Shown here in pieces: positions 35,441 through 43,596 of a stretch of DNA of 64,000 bases (position 1 is the first letter of the stretch; the number at the start of each line of letters is the position of its first letter). The position numbers and the translations under genes are program-made. The stretch comes from Rhizobium rhizogenes NBRC 13257 (GTDB lineage Bacteria; Pseudomonadota; Alphaproteobacteria; Rhizobiales; Rhizobiaceae): NCBI RefSeq assembly GCF_000696095.1, contig NZ_BAYX01000009.1:124001-188000 (forward strand). The letters are read 5' to 3'. The notes beneath the pieces are model-generated. The model saw only the letters and a program-made list of their open reading frames with translations. It was not told where the DNA came from and did no database searches.

Positions 35441-36790
35441 TCAACGCCCGGCCAGCGTCATGCCCTCAATGGCGAGTGTCGGCGCGGCAACGCTGAAATC
35501 GCGGTCGATATCGTTTGCCTGCGTCACGCGCATGAACATGTCCTTGAGGTTGGAGGCGATCGTCACCTCCGAAACCGCGAAAGTCAATTCACCGTTCTCG
35601 ATCCAAAAGCCCGTGGCGCCGCGGCTGTACTCGCCGGTGAGCATGTTGACGCCCTGCCCGATCAGCTCGGTGACGTAGAAACCATTGCCGACATTGCGGA
35701 TCAGCTCTTCCGGCGAGATGTCGCCCGGCTCCAGCGCCAGATTCGTAGAAGACGGAGACACCGAGGTACCGCCACGCGCGCCGCGACCGTTGGTCTTGAG
35801 ACCACCGATTTCGCGGGCCGTCGAGGTGGACAGGAACCATTGCTTCAGCACGCCGTCCTCGATCATCACCAGCCGCTTGCCGGTTACACCTTCGCCATCG
35901 AAAGGACGCGAGGCGGAACCGCGCACGATCAGCGGATCGTCGGTGATCGACAGGCCGGCTTTCAGCACCTGTTGGCCCATCTTGTCGCGCAGGAAGCTGC
36001 TCTTGCGGGCAACGGACGCGCCGTTGATCGCGCCGGCGATATGCCCGACGAAGCCGCGCGCCACGCGCGGATCGAAAACGACGGTCACGTCCTTGCCGGT
36101 CGGAACCTGGCGCGGATTGACGCGCTTGATCACTCGTTCACCGGCGCGGCGGCCGATCTCCTCGGACGCATCCAGATCGGCAAAATAGAGGCGGCTGTCG
36201 AAATCATAATCCCGCTCCATGCCGGTGCCTTCGCCGGCAATGACGCTGACGGAGCGGCTGAACCGCGAGCCCATGTAGTGACCGGCAAAACCATGCGACG
36301 TGACAAGCACCATGCCGCCCATGCCGGCTGATGCACCCGAGCCGGAAGAATTGCTGACGCCAGGAACGGCAAGCGCCGCCTCTTCCATTGCAAGGGCCGC
36401 CTCGCGCAGCTCGGCCGACGAAACCTCGGTCGGATCGAACAGGTCGAGATCGGGATAGGTTTTGGCGAGATCAGTTTCGTCGGCGAGGCAGACGAAGGGA
36501 TCTTCCGGCGAGACCGTGGCCATGGTGACGGCACGCTCGGCGAGCGCCTGCAGGTCGAAGCCGGGATTGGCCGAAACGCTGGCGACACGATTGCCGACGA
36601 ACACTCTCAGCGAAAAATCATCGCTTTCGGAGGATTCGGTACCCTCGACCTTGCCGAGACGAACGCTGACGGATTGCGAACGCGAGCGTACGACGACCGC
36701 ATCGGCCGCATCCGCCCCGGCTTTCCGGGCGAAGTCGATCAATTGGCTGGCGCGGGAAAGCAGAGTGGCGGAATCGATTTCTGAGGACAT
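35441..36790 (-). CDS. pmbA: PmbA/TldE-like metallopeptidase subunit
   Basis: A 449-residue TldD/PmbA-family protein. PmbA (TldE) forms a heterodimer with TldD that matures peptides such as microcins and degrades CcdA-type antitoxins. It has the family C-terminal block (LIRNVGNGFYVTELIGQGVN, MLTGEYSRGATGFWIENGEL). The HExxxH zinc site of TldD is absent, as expected for PmbA. TldD is not in this window. It is divergent from the kef gene. Confidence 0.9.
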   Translation of the reverse strand: MSSEIDSATLLSRASQLIDFARKAGADAADAVVVRSRSQSVSVRLGKVEGTESSESDDFSLRVFVGNRVASVSANPGFDLQALAERAVTMATVSPEDPFVCLADETDLAKTYPDLDLFDPTEVSSAELREAALAMEEAALAVPGVSNSSGSGASAGMGGMVLVTSHGFAGHYMGSRFSRSVSVIAGEGTGMERDYDFDSRLYFADLDASEEIGRRAGERVIKRVNPRQVPTGKDVTVVFDPRVARGFVGHIAGAINGASVARKSSFLRDKMGQQVLKAGLSITDDPLIVRGSASRPFDGEGVTGKRLVMIEDGVLKQWFLSTSTAREIGGLKTNGRGARGGTSVSPSSTNLALEPGDISPEELIRNVGNGFYVTELIGQGVNMLTGEYSRGATGFWIENGELTFAVSEVTIASNLKDMFMRVTQANDIDRDFSVAAPTLAIEGMTLAGR

Positions 36791-36940
36791 GATTTGGCCT
36801 TTCCTTCGCGTTCCATTTATTGTGCACTACATAAAGCTACAAGGGCGGCGAAGCCGATTCTTGTCCGAATGTCGTCACGCATGGTTGTTTCCGACGATCA
36901 TGTACTGCAACACCGCCTGCCCCACAGAAAGAAACAGACG

Positions 36941-38761
36941 ATGTCCGCGCCGAATGCCCTCTTTACCGAAACCCTTATGCTGCTCGGAGGCGCCGTCGTC
37001 ACGGCGCCGATCTTCAAGAAATTGGGGCTCGGCACCGTGCTCGGCTATCTCGCCGCCGGCGTCGTCATCGGCCCGGTGCTGCACGGCATCGGTGACAGCG
37101 AAGCCGTGCTTGCGGTGGCGGAACTCGGCGTCGTCTTCCTGCTGTTCATCATCGGCCTGGAATTGAAGCCGTCGCGCCTGTGGCAGATGCGGCGCGACAT
37201 TTTCGGCCTTGGCACCGCGCAGGTCGTACTCAGCGGACTGGCGCTGACGCTCGCCGCCTATCTCGCCAATATCACCGGCTGGCGTGGCAGTATCATCGTC
37301 GGCTTCGGCCTGGCGCTGTCGTCCACGGCATTCGCGATGCAGATCCTCGAACAGGAGGGCGACGTCAACACGAAATACGGCCAGCGCTCCTTCTCCATGC
37401 TCTTGCTGCAGGATCTGGCGATCGTGCCGCTGCTTGCCCTCGTCACCGTGCTCGACGGACCGAAGGAAGCTACCAATCCGATACCGGACCTTGCCATTGC
37501 CGTTGGCGCGGTCGCGGCGATGATCATTGCCGGCCGTTACCTTCTGACGCCGCTGTTCCAGGTCATCGCCCGCACCGGCGCGCGCGAGGCGATGATTGCG
37601 GCCGCCCTTTTGGTCGTCATGGGTTCGGCGACCCTGATGCAGATCGCCGGCCTCTCCATGGCCATGGGCGCTTTCCTTTCCGGCGTGATGCTGGCCGAAT
37701 CCTCCTATCGCCACGAGCTGGAGGCGGATATCGAGCCCTTCCGCGGCGTGCTTCTCGCCATCTTCTTCATCGCCGTCGGCCTGTCGCTGAAGCTGGACGT
37801 CATTGTCGACAACTGGGTGCTGATCGTGCTTGCCGTCCCGGTCCTGATGGTCATCAAGGGCGTGGTCATCTACGTGCTCTGCCGCGTGACCGGCTCCTCG
37901 CACAACGACGCCATCCGCATCGCCTGCCTGCTACCGCAAGGCGGTGAATTCGGCTTCGTGCTGTTCAGCACGGCCAGCGCAAGCGGTGGGCTATTCTCGG
38001 CCAGCACAGCCTCGATGCTGATCGCAATCGTGACGCTCTCGATGGCGCTGACGCCGCTCGGCTCGGCGCTTTCCAAGCGCCTGCTCAGCGGCGATACGCA
38101 TGAGGAATTGGACGAGGATTTCGAGGGTGCGGGCTCCGACGTGCTGATGATCGGCTTCTCGCGTTTCGGCCAGATCGCCGCACAAATCCTGCTGGCCGGT
38201 GGCCGTGACGTTACCGTCATCGACTTTTCCGCCGACCGTATCCGCCAGGCCTCCAACTTCGGCTTCCGCATCTATTTCGGCGATGGTACCCGCAAGGATG
38301 TGCTGCGCTCGGCCGGCATCGACCACGCCAAGATCGTCGTCGTCAGCACGCATCACCGCGAGATCACCGACAAGATCGTCGAACTGGTGCAGACGGACTA
38401 TCCGCATGCACGCCTCTTCGTCCGCTCCTATGACCGCATCCACTCGATCGAACTGCGCAACAAGGGCGTCGATTACGAGCTGCGCGAGACGCTGGAATCC
38501 GGCCTGCTCTTCGGCCGCCGCACGCTGGAAGCCCTCGGCGTCAGTGAAGCCGAGGCCTTTGAGATCGGCGAGGATATCCGCAAGCGTGACGAACAGCGGC
38601 TGGTGCTGCAGGCAAGCGAAGGCCTGCAGGCAGGCCGCGACATGCTCTACTCACGGCCGGTCAAGCCGGAACCGCTCGTCAAACCCAAGCGCGCTGCCGA
38701 CGTCTTCAGCGACGACGACGATCTCTCGGCATTACCGGAGGAAGAGCCGGAACGGGCTTAA
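36941..38761 (+). CDS. Kef-type potassium/proton antiporter
   Basis: A 606-residue CPA2 antiporter: about 12 membrane helices in residues 1-385, including LFIIGLELKPSRLW and GFGLALSSTAFAMQ, then a cytosolic TrkA-N (RCK) domain at about 405-530 with the dinucleotide loop VLMIGFSRFGQIAAQ. In family members K+ efflux is gated by glutathione adducts. I start at 36941; the frame is open 49 codons upstream without membrane character. The stop overlaps the end of the convergent patatin gene by 4 nt (TTAA). Confidence 0.9.
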   Translation: MSAPNALFTETLMLLGGAVVTAPIFKKLGLGTVLGYLAAGVVIGPVLHGIGDSEAVLAVAELGVVFLLFIIGLELKPSRLWQMRRDIFGLGTAQVVLSGLALTLAAYLANITGWRGSIIVGFGLALSSTAFAMQILEQEGDVNTKYGQRSFSMLLLQDLAIVPLLALVTVLDGPKEATNPIPDLAIAVGAVAAMIIAGRYLLTPLFQVIARTGAREAMIAAALLVVMGSATLMQIAGLSMAMGAFLSGVMLAESSYRHELEADIEPFRGVLLAIFFIAVGLSLKLDVIVDNWVLIVLAVPVLMVIKGVVIYVLCRVTGSSHNDAIRIACLLPQGGEFGFVLFSTASASGGLFSASTASMLIAIVTLSMALTPLGSALSKRLLSGDTHEELDEDFEGAGSDVLMIGFSRFGQIAAQILLAGGRDVTVIDFSADRIRQASNFGFRIYFGDGTRKDVLRSAGIDHAKIVVVSTHHREITDKIVELVQTDYPHARLFVRSYDRIHSIELRNKGVDYELRETLESGLLFGRRTLEALGVSEAEAFEIGEDIRKRDEQRLVLQASEGLQAGRDMLYSRPVKPEPLVKPKRAADVFSDDDDLSALPEEEPERA

Positions 38762-39624
38762 TTCTTCGCGGTGATCACCCGGTCAAGGGCGAACTTCAAC
38801 TCGTCCTTGACGCCGGCCGACATGGCGAGGATTTCGCGGGCCTTCAGGAAATCGAGCACGCCGGTGCGGCCGACGGACGGCCGCAGGAAGATTTGCGGGG
38901 CGAGCAGCCGCAGCTTCAAGGCGATGTTGGACTGCATGGTCAGCTGGCCGGCGCCGAACAGGCTCTCGATGCGGTTCGGAAACTGGGTGCCGTCGCCTTC
39001 CGGCCCGCCGACGACGTCGATGCCGATGATGATATCGGCAAGCCCGGCCAGATGTTCGTAAGGGACCGGGTTCATGATGCCGCCGTCGATCATCACGCGC
39101 TCGCCGACCTTGACCGGCATGAAGACGGCGGGAATAGCCGCGGAGGCGGCCAGCACCGGGAAGAGCTCGCCTTTTTCGGTCACCACTTCAGTCTGGTCGT
39201 AATAATCCGTCGTCACCACCTTCAGCGGGATGTGCAGCTCGGAAAAATCCTCGGGAAAGGCCGGCGGCATGAAGGCGCGCAGGATGCGTTCGAGGTTGAA
39301 CTGGCCGAACCGGAATTTACGAACGCTCGCGGGCCTGAGGCTCCAGATCTTGTTGAGCACGGCCGGGCGATTACCGACGGTTGCGAGCGTATAATCGCGG
39401 ATTTCCGCGCCGCTCATGCCGGCCGCCATCGCCGCGCCCATGATCGAGCCGATGGAGGCGCCGGCAATCGCAACCGGGCGAATGCCGAGTTCGTCCAGCG
39501 CCTCGATGATGTGGATATGGGCAAGACCACGCGCGCCGCCGCAACCGAAGGCGACCGCGACGCTCGGCGTGCTTGATGTCGCGAGCGTATGGTCGCTCCC
39601 GACAAAATCAGCGTAATCGCCCAT
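38758..39624 (-). CDS. patatin-like phospholipase
   Basis: A 288-residue patatin/RssA-type serine lipase. It has the oxyanion glycine loop GCGGARG near residue 27, the nucleophile elbow GASIGS, and the catalytic Asp in MIDGGIMNP. There is no signal peptide. Family members hydrolyse phospholipids or lysophospholipids in the cell. The start follows GGAGGGAG. Confidence 0.9.
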   Translation of the reverse strand: MGDYADFVGSDHTLATSSTPSVAVAFGCGGARGLAHIHIIEALDELGIRPVAIAGASIGSIMGAAMAAGMSGAEIRDYTLATVGNRPAVLNKIWSLRPASVRKFRFGQFNLERILRAFMPPAFPEDFSELHIPLKVVTTDYYDQTEVVTEKGELFPVLAASAAIPAVFMPVKVGERVMIDGGIMNPVPYEHLAGLADIIIGIDVVGGPEGDGTQFPNRIESLFGAGQLTMQSNIALKLRLLAPQIFLRPSVGRTGVLDFLKAREILAMSAGVKDELKFALDRVITAKN

Positions 39625-39642
39625 GGTCGTCTCCCTCCGCCG

Positions 39643-40209
39643 CTAGGCCTGCCGGGGCTGATAACGGAAGAAATGCATCTTGCTGTCGCCGAAGGTCCGC
39701 TCTTCGAGGAAGAGAAAATCCGGGGCGACGGTCACCGCGACGTCGGCGCGTTCCTCGAGGATCGCCAGCGCCCCCGGCACCAGCCAGCGGCCGGCGGCAG
39801 CCGCCGCAAAGGCCTTCTCACCCAGCCCCTTGCCATAGGGCGGATCCGCGAAGAGAAAATCGAAAGGCTCGAGATTGCCGACGCTTCCAAGATCGGTGGC
39901 GTCGCGCCGCATCATGCGCGTGCGGCCATGAAGGCCGAGCGCATCGATATTTTCCCAGAGCAGGCCACGGCCCTCGACGCTGCTTTCGACGAAGAGGACA
40001 TGACGGCAGCCGCGCGAGGCGGCTTCCAGGCCGACCGCACCGGTGCCGGCAAAGATATCCATCATCCGGGTGCCATCGAGCGCCTCGGGATAGGCATGGG
40101 TCAGAATATTGAACAGGCTCTCGCGCGTGCGGTCCGCCGTCGGACGAATATCGTTCGACTTCGGAACCGCAAGCGACCGACCGCGAAACTCACCGCCGAC
40201 GATCCGCAC
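39643..40209 (-). CDS. rsmD: 16S rRNA (guanine966-N2)-methyltransferase
   Basis: A 188-residue SAM-dependent methyltransferase. N-terminal GGEFRGRSL, SAM motif DIFAGTGAVGLEAASRG, and the catalytic DPPYGKG motif fit RsmD. The start is GTG at 40209, preceded by GGAAGGGG. It follows rluB after only 6 nt, pairing two rRNA modification genes in one unit. Confidence 0.93.
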   Translation of the reverse strand: MRIVGGEFRGRSLAVPKSNDIRPTADRTRESLFNILTHAYPEALDGTRMMDIFAGTGAVGLEAASRGCRHVLFVESSVEGRGLLWENIDALGLHGRTRMMRRDATDLGSVGNLEPFDFLFADPPYGKGLGEKAFAAAAAGRWLVPGALAILEERADVAVTVAPDFLFLEERTFGDSKMHFFRYQPRQA

Positions 40210-40215
40210 CGCGCG

Positions 40216-42258
40216 TTAACCCCTTCCGCCCTTGGGGCCGCCCTTGCCGGGGCCGCCACGGCTCGGACCGCTCCGGCCAGCACCACCCGACGGACGTCCA
40301 GCGCCACCGGGCTTGCCCGAGAAGCCCCGTGCACCGCCGGGCTTTCCACCCGGTTTGCCGCCACCAAAGGACTTTCCGCCGCCCGGCTTCTTGCCGAAAG
40401 ACTTGCCAGCCGGCCGATCACCCTGCGGGCGGTCTCCACGCGGCGGCCGATCACCGAATGGGCGATCGCCGCGAGGACGTTCCGAGCGCTGCTCGCCATC
40501 GAAAGACCGGGCGCGAGGACGCTCGTCACCCTCGGCGCGCGGCCGACGGTCGCCGGTGGGACGATCGCTGAACGCACGATCGCCACGGGGTTTATCACCA
40601 TACGGACGGTCACCACGGGGCTTGTCGCCATAAGGGCGGTCACCGCGCGGCTTGTCACCGAAGGGTCGATCGCCACGCGGACGTTCAGAGCGTGCTTCGC
40701 CCTGGAATGATTTCGCACGGGGGCGATCGCTACCCTCTGGCCGCGAGCCACGTTCGCCGCGCGGACGATCGCCAAATGCTTTATCTCCACGAGGTTTATC
40801 ACCATAGGGGCGATCACCACGGGGCTTGTCGCCGAAAGGCCGGTCGCCGCGCGGCGGGCGATCGCCACGGGGACGGTCGGAGCGCTTGCGGTCGAAGCCG
40901 TCGTCATCGCCACGACCCGTGCGCGGTGCTTCCTCGCTCGAGCGGATCCATTCTCCATCCGCCTCGGCAACGCGGTTAACGCGAACGCGCGGGCCTTCGT
41001 CCGGACGGTCGAAACCGCTACGCTGTGGGCGCTCGGGCTCACCGCGCTTAGCGGCAGTCCTGGTATTCTTGGCCGCTTTCGCGGCAGCCTTCTCGCCGAG
41101 CGGACGGGCGCCGGGCGCCATCCAGACATTGGCGTTGCGGCGCGCGCCGAGCGGTGGCCGCTTCGGGCGGTCGTCTTCCTTATGGCCGCCTTCGCGGCGT
41201 CCTTCGTCACGACGATCGTCGCGCTTGGTGTCGAGACGACCCAAGGCGCGTTCGCGCTTATCCTCGGGGCGCTCGCGGTCGCGCCTCGGGCGTTCCTCTT
41301 TCGCGGCACGCTCCGGCTTGGCCTCAGCCTCATCCTCGCCGGCGGGCGCCGAGGCGTTGTAGAGCGGCGCATCGAAATTCGCCTTGGCGTCTTCGACCAG
41401 ACGGGGGCCGAGCTGATCGCGCAGCGTGCGGCCGCGCACTTCCAGCACCCGGCCTTCCGGCAAGTCACCGAGCTGGAACGGGCCATAGGAAATGCGGATC
41501 AGGCGATTGACCTCGAGGCCGAGCGCACCGAGCACGTTCTTGATTTCGCGGTTCTTGCCTTCGCGCAGACCCATGGTGATCCAGACGTTGGATCCCTGCG
41601 TGCGGTCGAGCGTTGCTTCGATCGAGCCATAGAGCACGCCGTCGACGGCTATGCCTTCCTTCAGCTTGTCGAGTGCGTCCTGATCGATCTCGCCATGGGC
41701 GCGCACGCGGTAGCGGCGCAGCCAGCCGGTGGTCGGCAGTTCCAGAACGCGGGCAAGGCCGCCGTCATTGGTGAGCAGCAGCAGGCCTTCGGTGTTGATG
41801 TCGAGACGGCCGATCGACATGACGCGCGGCAATTCTTCCGGCAGATTGTCGAAGACGGTCGGGCGTCCCTCGGGATCGGCATTGGTGGTCACCAGGCCGG
41901 CCGGCTTGTGGTAGAGCCACAGGCGCGTGCGCTCGATACCGCGGATCGGCATGCCATCCACTTCAATCTTGTCGGCGAGCGTCACGTTGACGACCGGGCT
42001 GTCCAGCAGTACGCCGTTCAGCCGCACACGGCCGTCCATGATCATGCGCTCGATGTCGCGGCGGGACGCCACGCCGGCGCGCGCCATCAACTTGGAAATG
42101 CGCTCGGCCTTTCCGTCACCGCCGTCGGTCTCAGCCGCCGCCTTGGCGGGCGCTGCCTTCAGCGGCTTGGCGTCGTCGCGTTTCATCGCCGGCTTCGTGT
42201 TGGTGTCGCGGGTAAAGGGTTTTGGCCCAGGCCGCTTGGGCTTGTCATTCATTGTCAT
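40216..42258 (-). CDS. rluB: RluB-like rRNA pseudouridine synthase with long repetitive tail
   Basis: A 680-residue protein. The first 300 or so residues form an RsuA/RluB enzyme: S4 domain (ERISKLMARAGVASRRDIER), then GRLDINTEGLLLLTNDG with the catalytic Asp, and GKNREIKNVLGALGLEV. The remaining 380 residues are a disordered Arg/Asp/Gly/Pro/Lys tail with short repeats (PRGDRPFGDKPRGDRPYGDK) ending in Gly/Lys/Pro. E. coli RluB is about 290 residues, so the tail is more than half the protein. It is followed by rsmD. Confidence 0.92.
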   Translation of the reverse strand: MTMNDKPKRPGPKPFTRDTNTKPAMKRDDAKPLKAAPAKAAAETDGGDGKAERISKLMARAGVASRRDIERMIMDGRVRLNGVLLDSPVVNVTLADKIEVDGMPIRGIERTRLWLYHKPAGLVTTNADPEGRPTVFDNLPEELPRVMSIGRLDINTEGLLLLTNDGGLARVLELPTTGWLRRYRVRAHGEIDQDALDKLKEGIAVDGVLYGSIEATLDRTQGSNVWITMGLREGKNREIKNVLGALGLEVNRLIRISYGPFQLGDLPEGRVLEVRGRTLRDQLGPRLVEDAKANFDAPLYNASAPAGEDEAEAKPERAAKEERPRRDRERPEDKRERALGRLDTKRDDRRDEGRREGGHKEDDRPKRPPLGARRNANVWMAPGARPLGEKAAAKAAKNTRTAAKRGEPERPQRSGFDRPDEGPRVRVNRVAEADGEWIRSSEEAPRTGRGDDDGFDRKRSDRPRGDRPPRGDRPFGDKPRGDRPYGDKPRGDKAFGDRPRGERGSRPEGSDRPRAKSFQGEARSERPRGDRPFGDKPRGDRPYGDKPRGDRPYGDKPRGDRAFSDRPTGDRRPRAEGDERPRARSFDGEQRSERPRGDRPFGDRPPRGDRPQGDRPAGKSFGKKPGGGKSFGGGKPGGKPGGARGFSGKPGGAGRPSGGAGRSGPSRGGPGKGGPKGGRG
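40430..40890 (-). repeat. in-frame repeat block in the rluB tail
   Basis: Tandem and near-tandem copies of a unit coding for RGDRP(F/Y)GDKP occupy this part of the gene, with two larger similar blocks separated by an arginine/glutamate-rich spacer. Length is likely to vary between strains by slippage or recombination. Confidence 0.75.
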
Positions 42259-42330
42259 TTGTTGTTTGCCTGAATTTTTAAGGCGTGTTCCTATCAGGTC
42301 ACGCCCCTGCGGTTAAGTGGAAAATCTTAA

Positions 42331-42789
42331 ATGGCGAATACAAATCACTTCATGAAGCTGGCGCTCGCCGAAGCACGCAGCGCCGGAGCGCGTGGTGAAG
42401 TGCCGATCGGTGCCGTCCTCGTGCTCGACAATGCCGTCATCGCCAAGGCCGGCAACCGCACCCGCGAACTCAACGACGTCACCGCTCATGCCGAAATCGC
42501 CGCGATCCGCATCGCCTGCGAGGCGCTCGGCCAGGAGCGCCTGACGGGCGCCGATCTCTATGTGACGCTGGAGCCTTGTACCATGTGCGCGGCGGCCATC
42601 TCATTTGCCCGCATCCGCCGCCTCTACTACGGCGCGGAAGATCCGAAGGGTGGCGGAGTGGACAATGGCGTGCGCTTCTATCGCCAGCCGACCTGCCATC
42701 ACGCGCCGGAGGTCTATTCGGGTATTGCCGAACGGGATGCGGCCGACATTCTCAGGGAATTCTTCCAACTGAAACGGCAGGAAGACTAA
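42331..42789 (+). CDS. tadA: tRNA-specific adenosine deaminase
   Basis: A 152-residue zinc deaminase that converts A34 to inosine in tRNA-Arg(ACG). The zinc and catalytic motifs are HAE at residues 53-55 and PCTMC at 82-86, with the usual EVPIGAVLV before them. It is divergent from rluB. Confidence 0.94.
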   Translation: MANTNHFMKLALAEARSAGARGEVPIGAVLVLDNAVIAKAGNRTRELNDVTAHAEIAAIRIACEALGQERLTGADLYVTLEPCTMCAAAISFARIRRLYYGAEDPKGGGVDNGVRFYRQPTCHHAPEVYSGIAERDAADILREFFQLKRQED

Positions 42790-42815
42790 AAAAGCGGCGG
42801 TTCAGGCCGCCGCTT
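42788..42815. terminator. bidirectional terminator between tadA and the lipoprotein gene
   Basis: AAGCGGCGG (42792-42800) pairs with CCGCCGCTT (42807-42815) around TTCAGG. Six A before it become a U-run for the minus-strand lipoprotein transcript. Confidence 0.8.
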
Positions 42816-42830
42816 CATGCTCGGAAAGAC

Positions 42831-43463
42831 TTATTGGAACGGCTTCCACCAGCTGCTGCTGTTGGACTGCTGCGCTGCCTCGGCGTCCTTCTTGCGCTGC
42901 TTTTCCTTCTTGCTTTCGGGCGTGCCGACGTCGCTCAGTGCGGCCGGGTCGGAGACCTGGCGATACTGCTGCGGCGGATCGATCAGATAGCGGCGCTGAT
43001 CGTAGGTGCCGGCCTGATCCTGACGCGCGGCACGATAGGCTGCCGTCTGCTCTACTTCCGTCTTGCGGTTGCGGCCGCTGTCGGCCTGAGCGAGCGGAGA
43101 GCGATAATTGACGTCATTCTTGTTCTGGTCGGCCTCTTCAGCCAGACGCTTGCGCGCGTCTTCCGGCGATTCGAGCCAAGCCGGGTTATCCTTGCTCGCC
43201 AGCGTCTGCTGCGGCGCGGTCAGCGCTTCCCTCTGGTTTGCAGCGGGCAGAACCAGACCGGGGCGGTTCGGGTAGGTCACGCCCTTGTCCTTCGGCGTGG
43301 CGGCCGAAACGGAGGCGATATCGCCGAGGTCGTCGAGAAGCTGCACGCCGGCAGTCTTGTCCGTGCCGTAGCTCGGGCTGCTCAAGCAGCCGGACATCAA
43401 ACCGCAGCCAACCACGAGTGCCGCCAAGCTGACGCCAACACGAACCCTATGCATCGCTCTCAT
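42831..43463 (-). CDS. lipoprotein of unknown function
   Basis: A 210-residue protein with a lipoprotein signal peptide (MRAMHRVRVGVSLAALVVGC region) and lipobox LMSGC, so it is lipidated and anchored, probably in the outer membrane. The mature chain is polar, Gln/Asp/Lys rich, with a charged stretch and a Trp-rich end (SSSWWKPFQ). The start at 43463 has GAAGGG 5 nt upstream. I do not recognise the family. Confidence 0.82.
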   Translation of the reverse strand: MRAMHRVRVGVSLAALVVGCGLMSGCLSSPSYGTDKTAGVQLLDDLGDIASVSAATPKDKGVTYPNRPGLVLPAANQREALTAPQQTLASKDNPAWLESPEDARKRLAEEADQNKNDVNYRSPLAQADSGRNRKTEVEQTAAYRAARQDQAGTYDQRRYLIDPPQQYRQVSDPAALSDVGTPESKKEKQRKKDAEAAQQSNSSSWWKPFQ

Positions 43464-43596
43464 GAAAACCCTTCCCAGCCATGCCGGTACATCTATAGCA
43501 GACCCCAATTCATGCCAACTGCCGCAAAAATCGGGCCATTTTCAGGCAGCTTTTACCGGATGAACGCCTCGAAGGCAATTCACCCGGCAATTTTCT

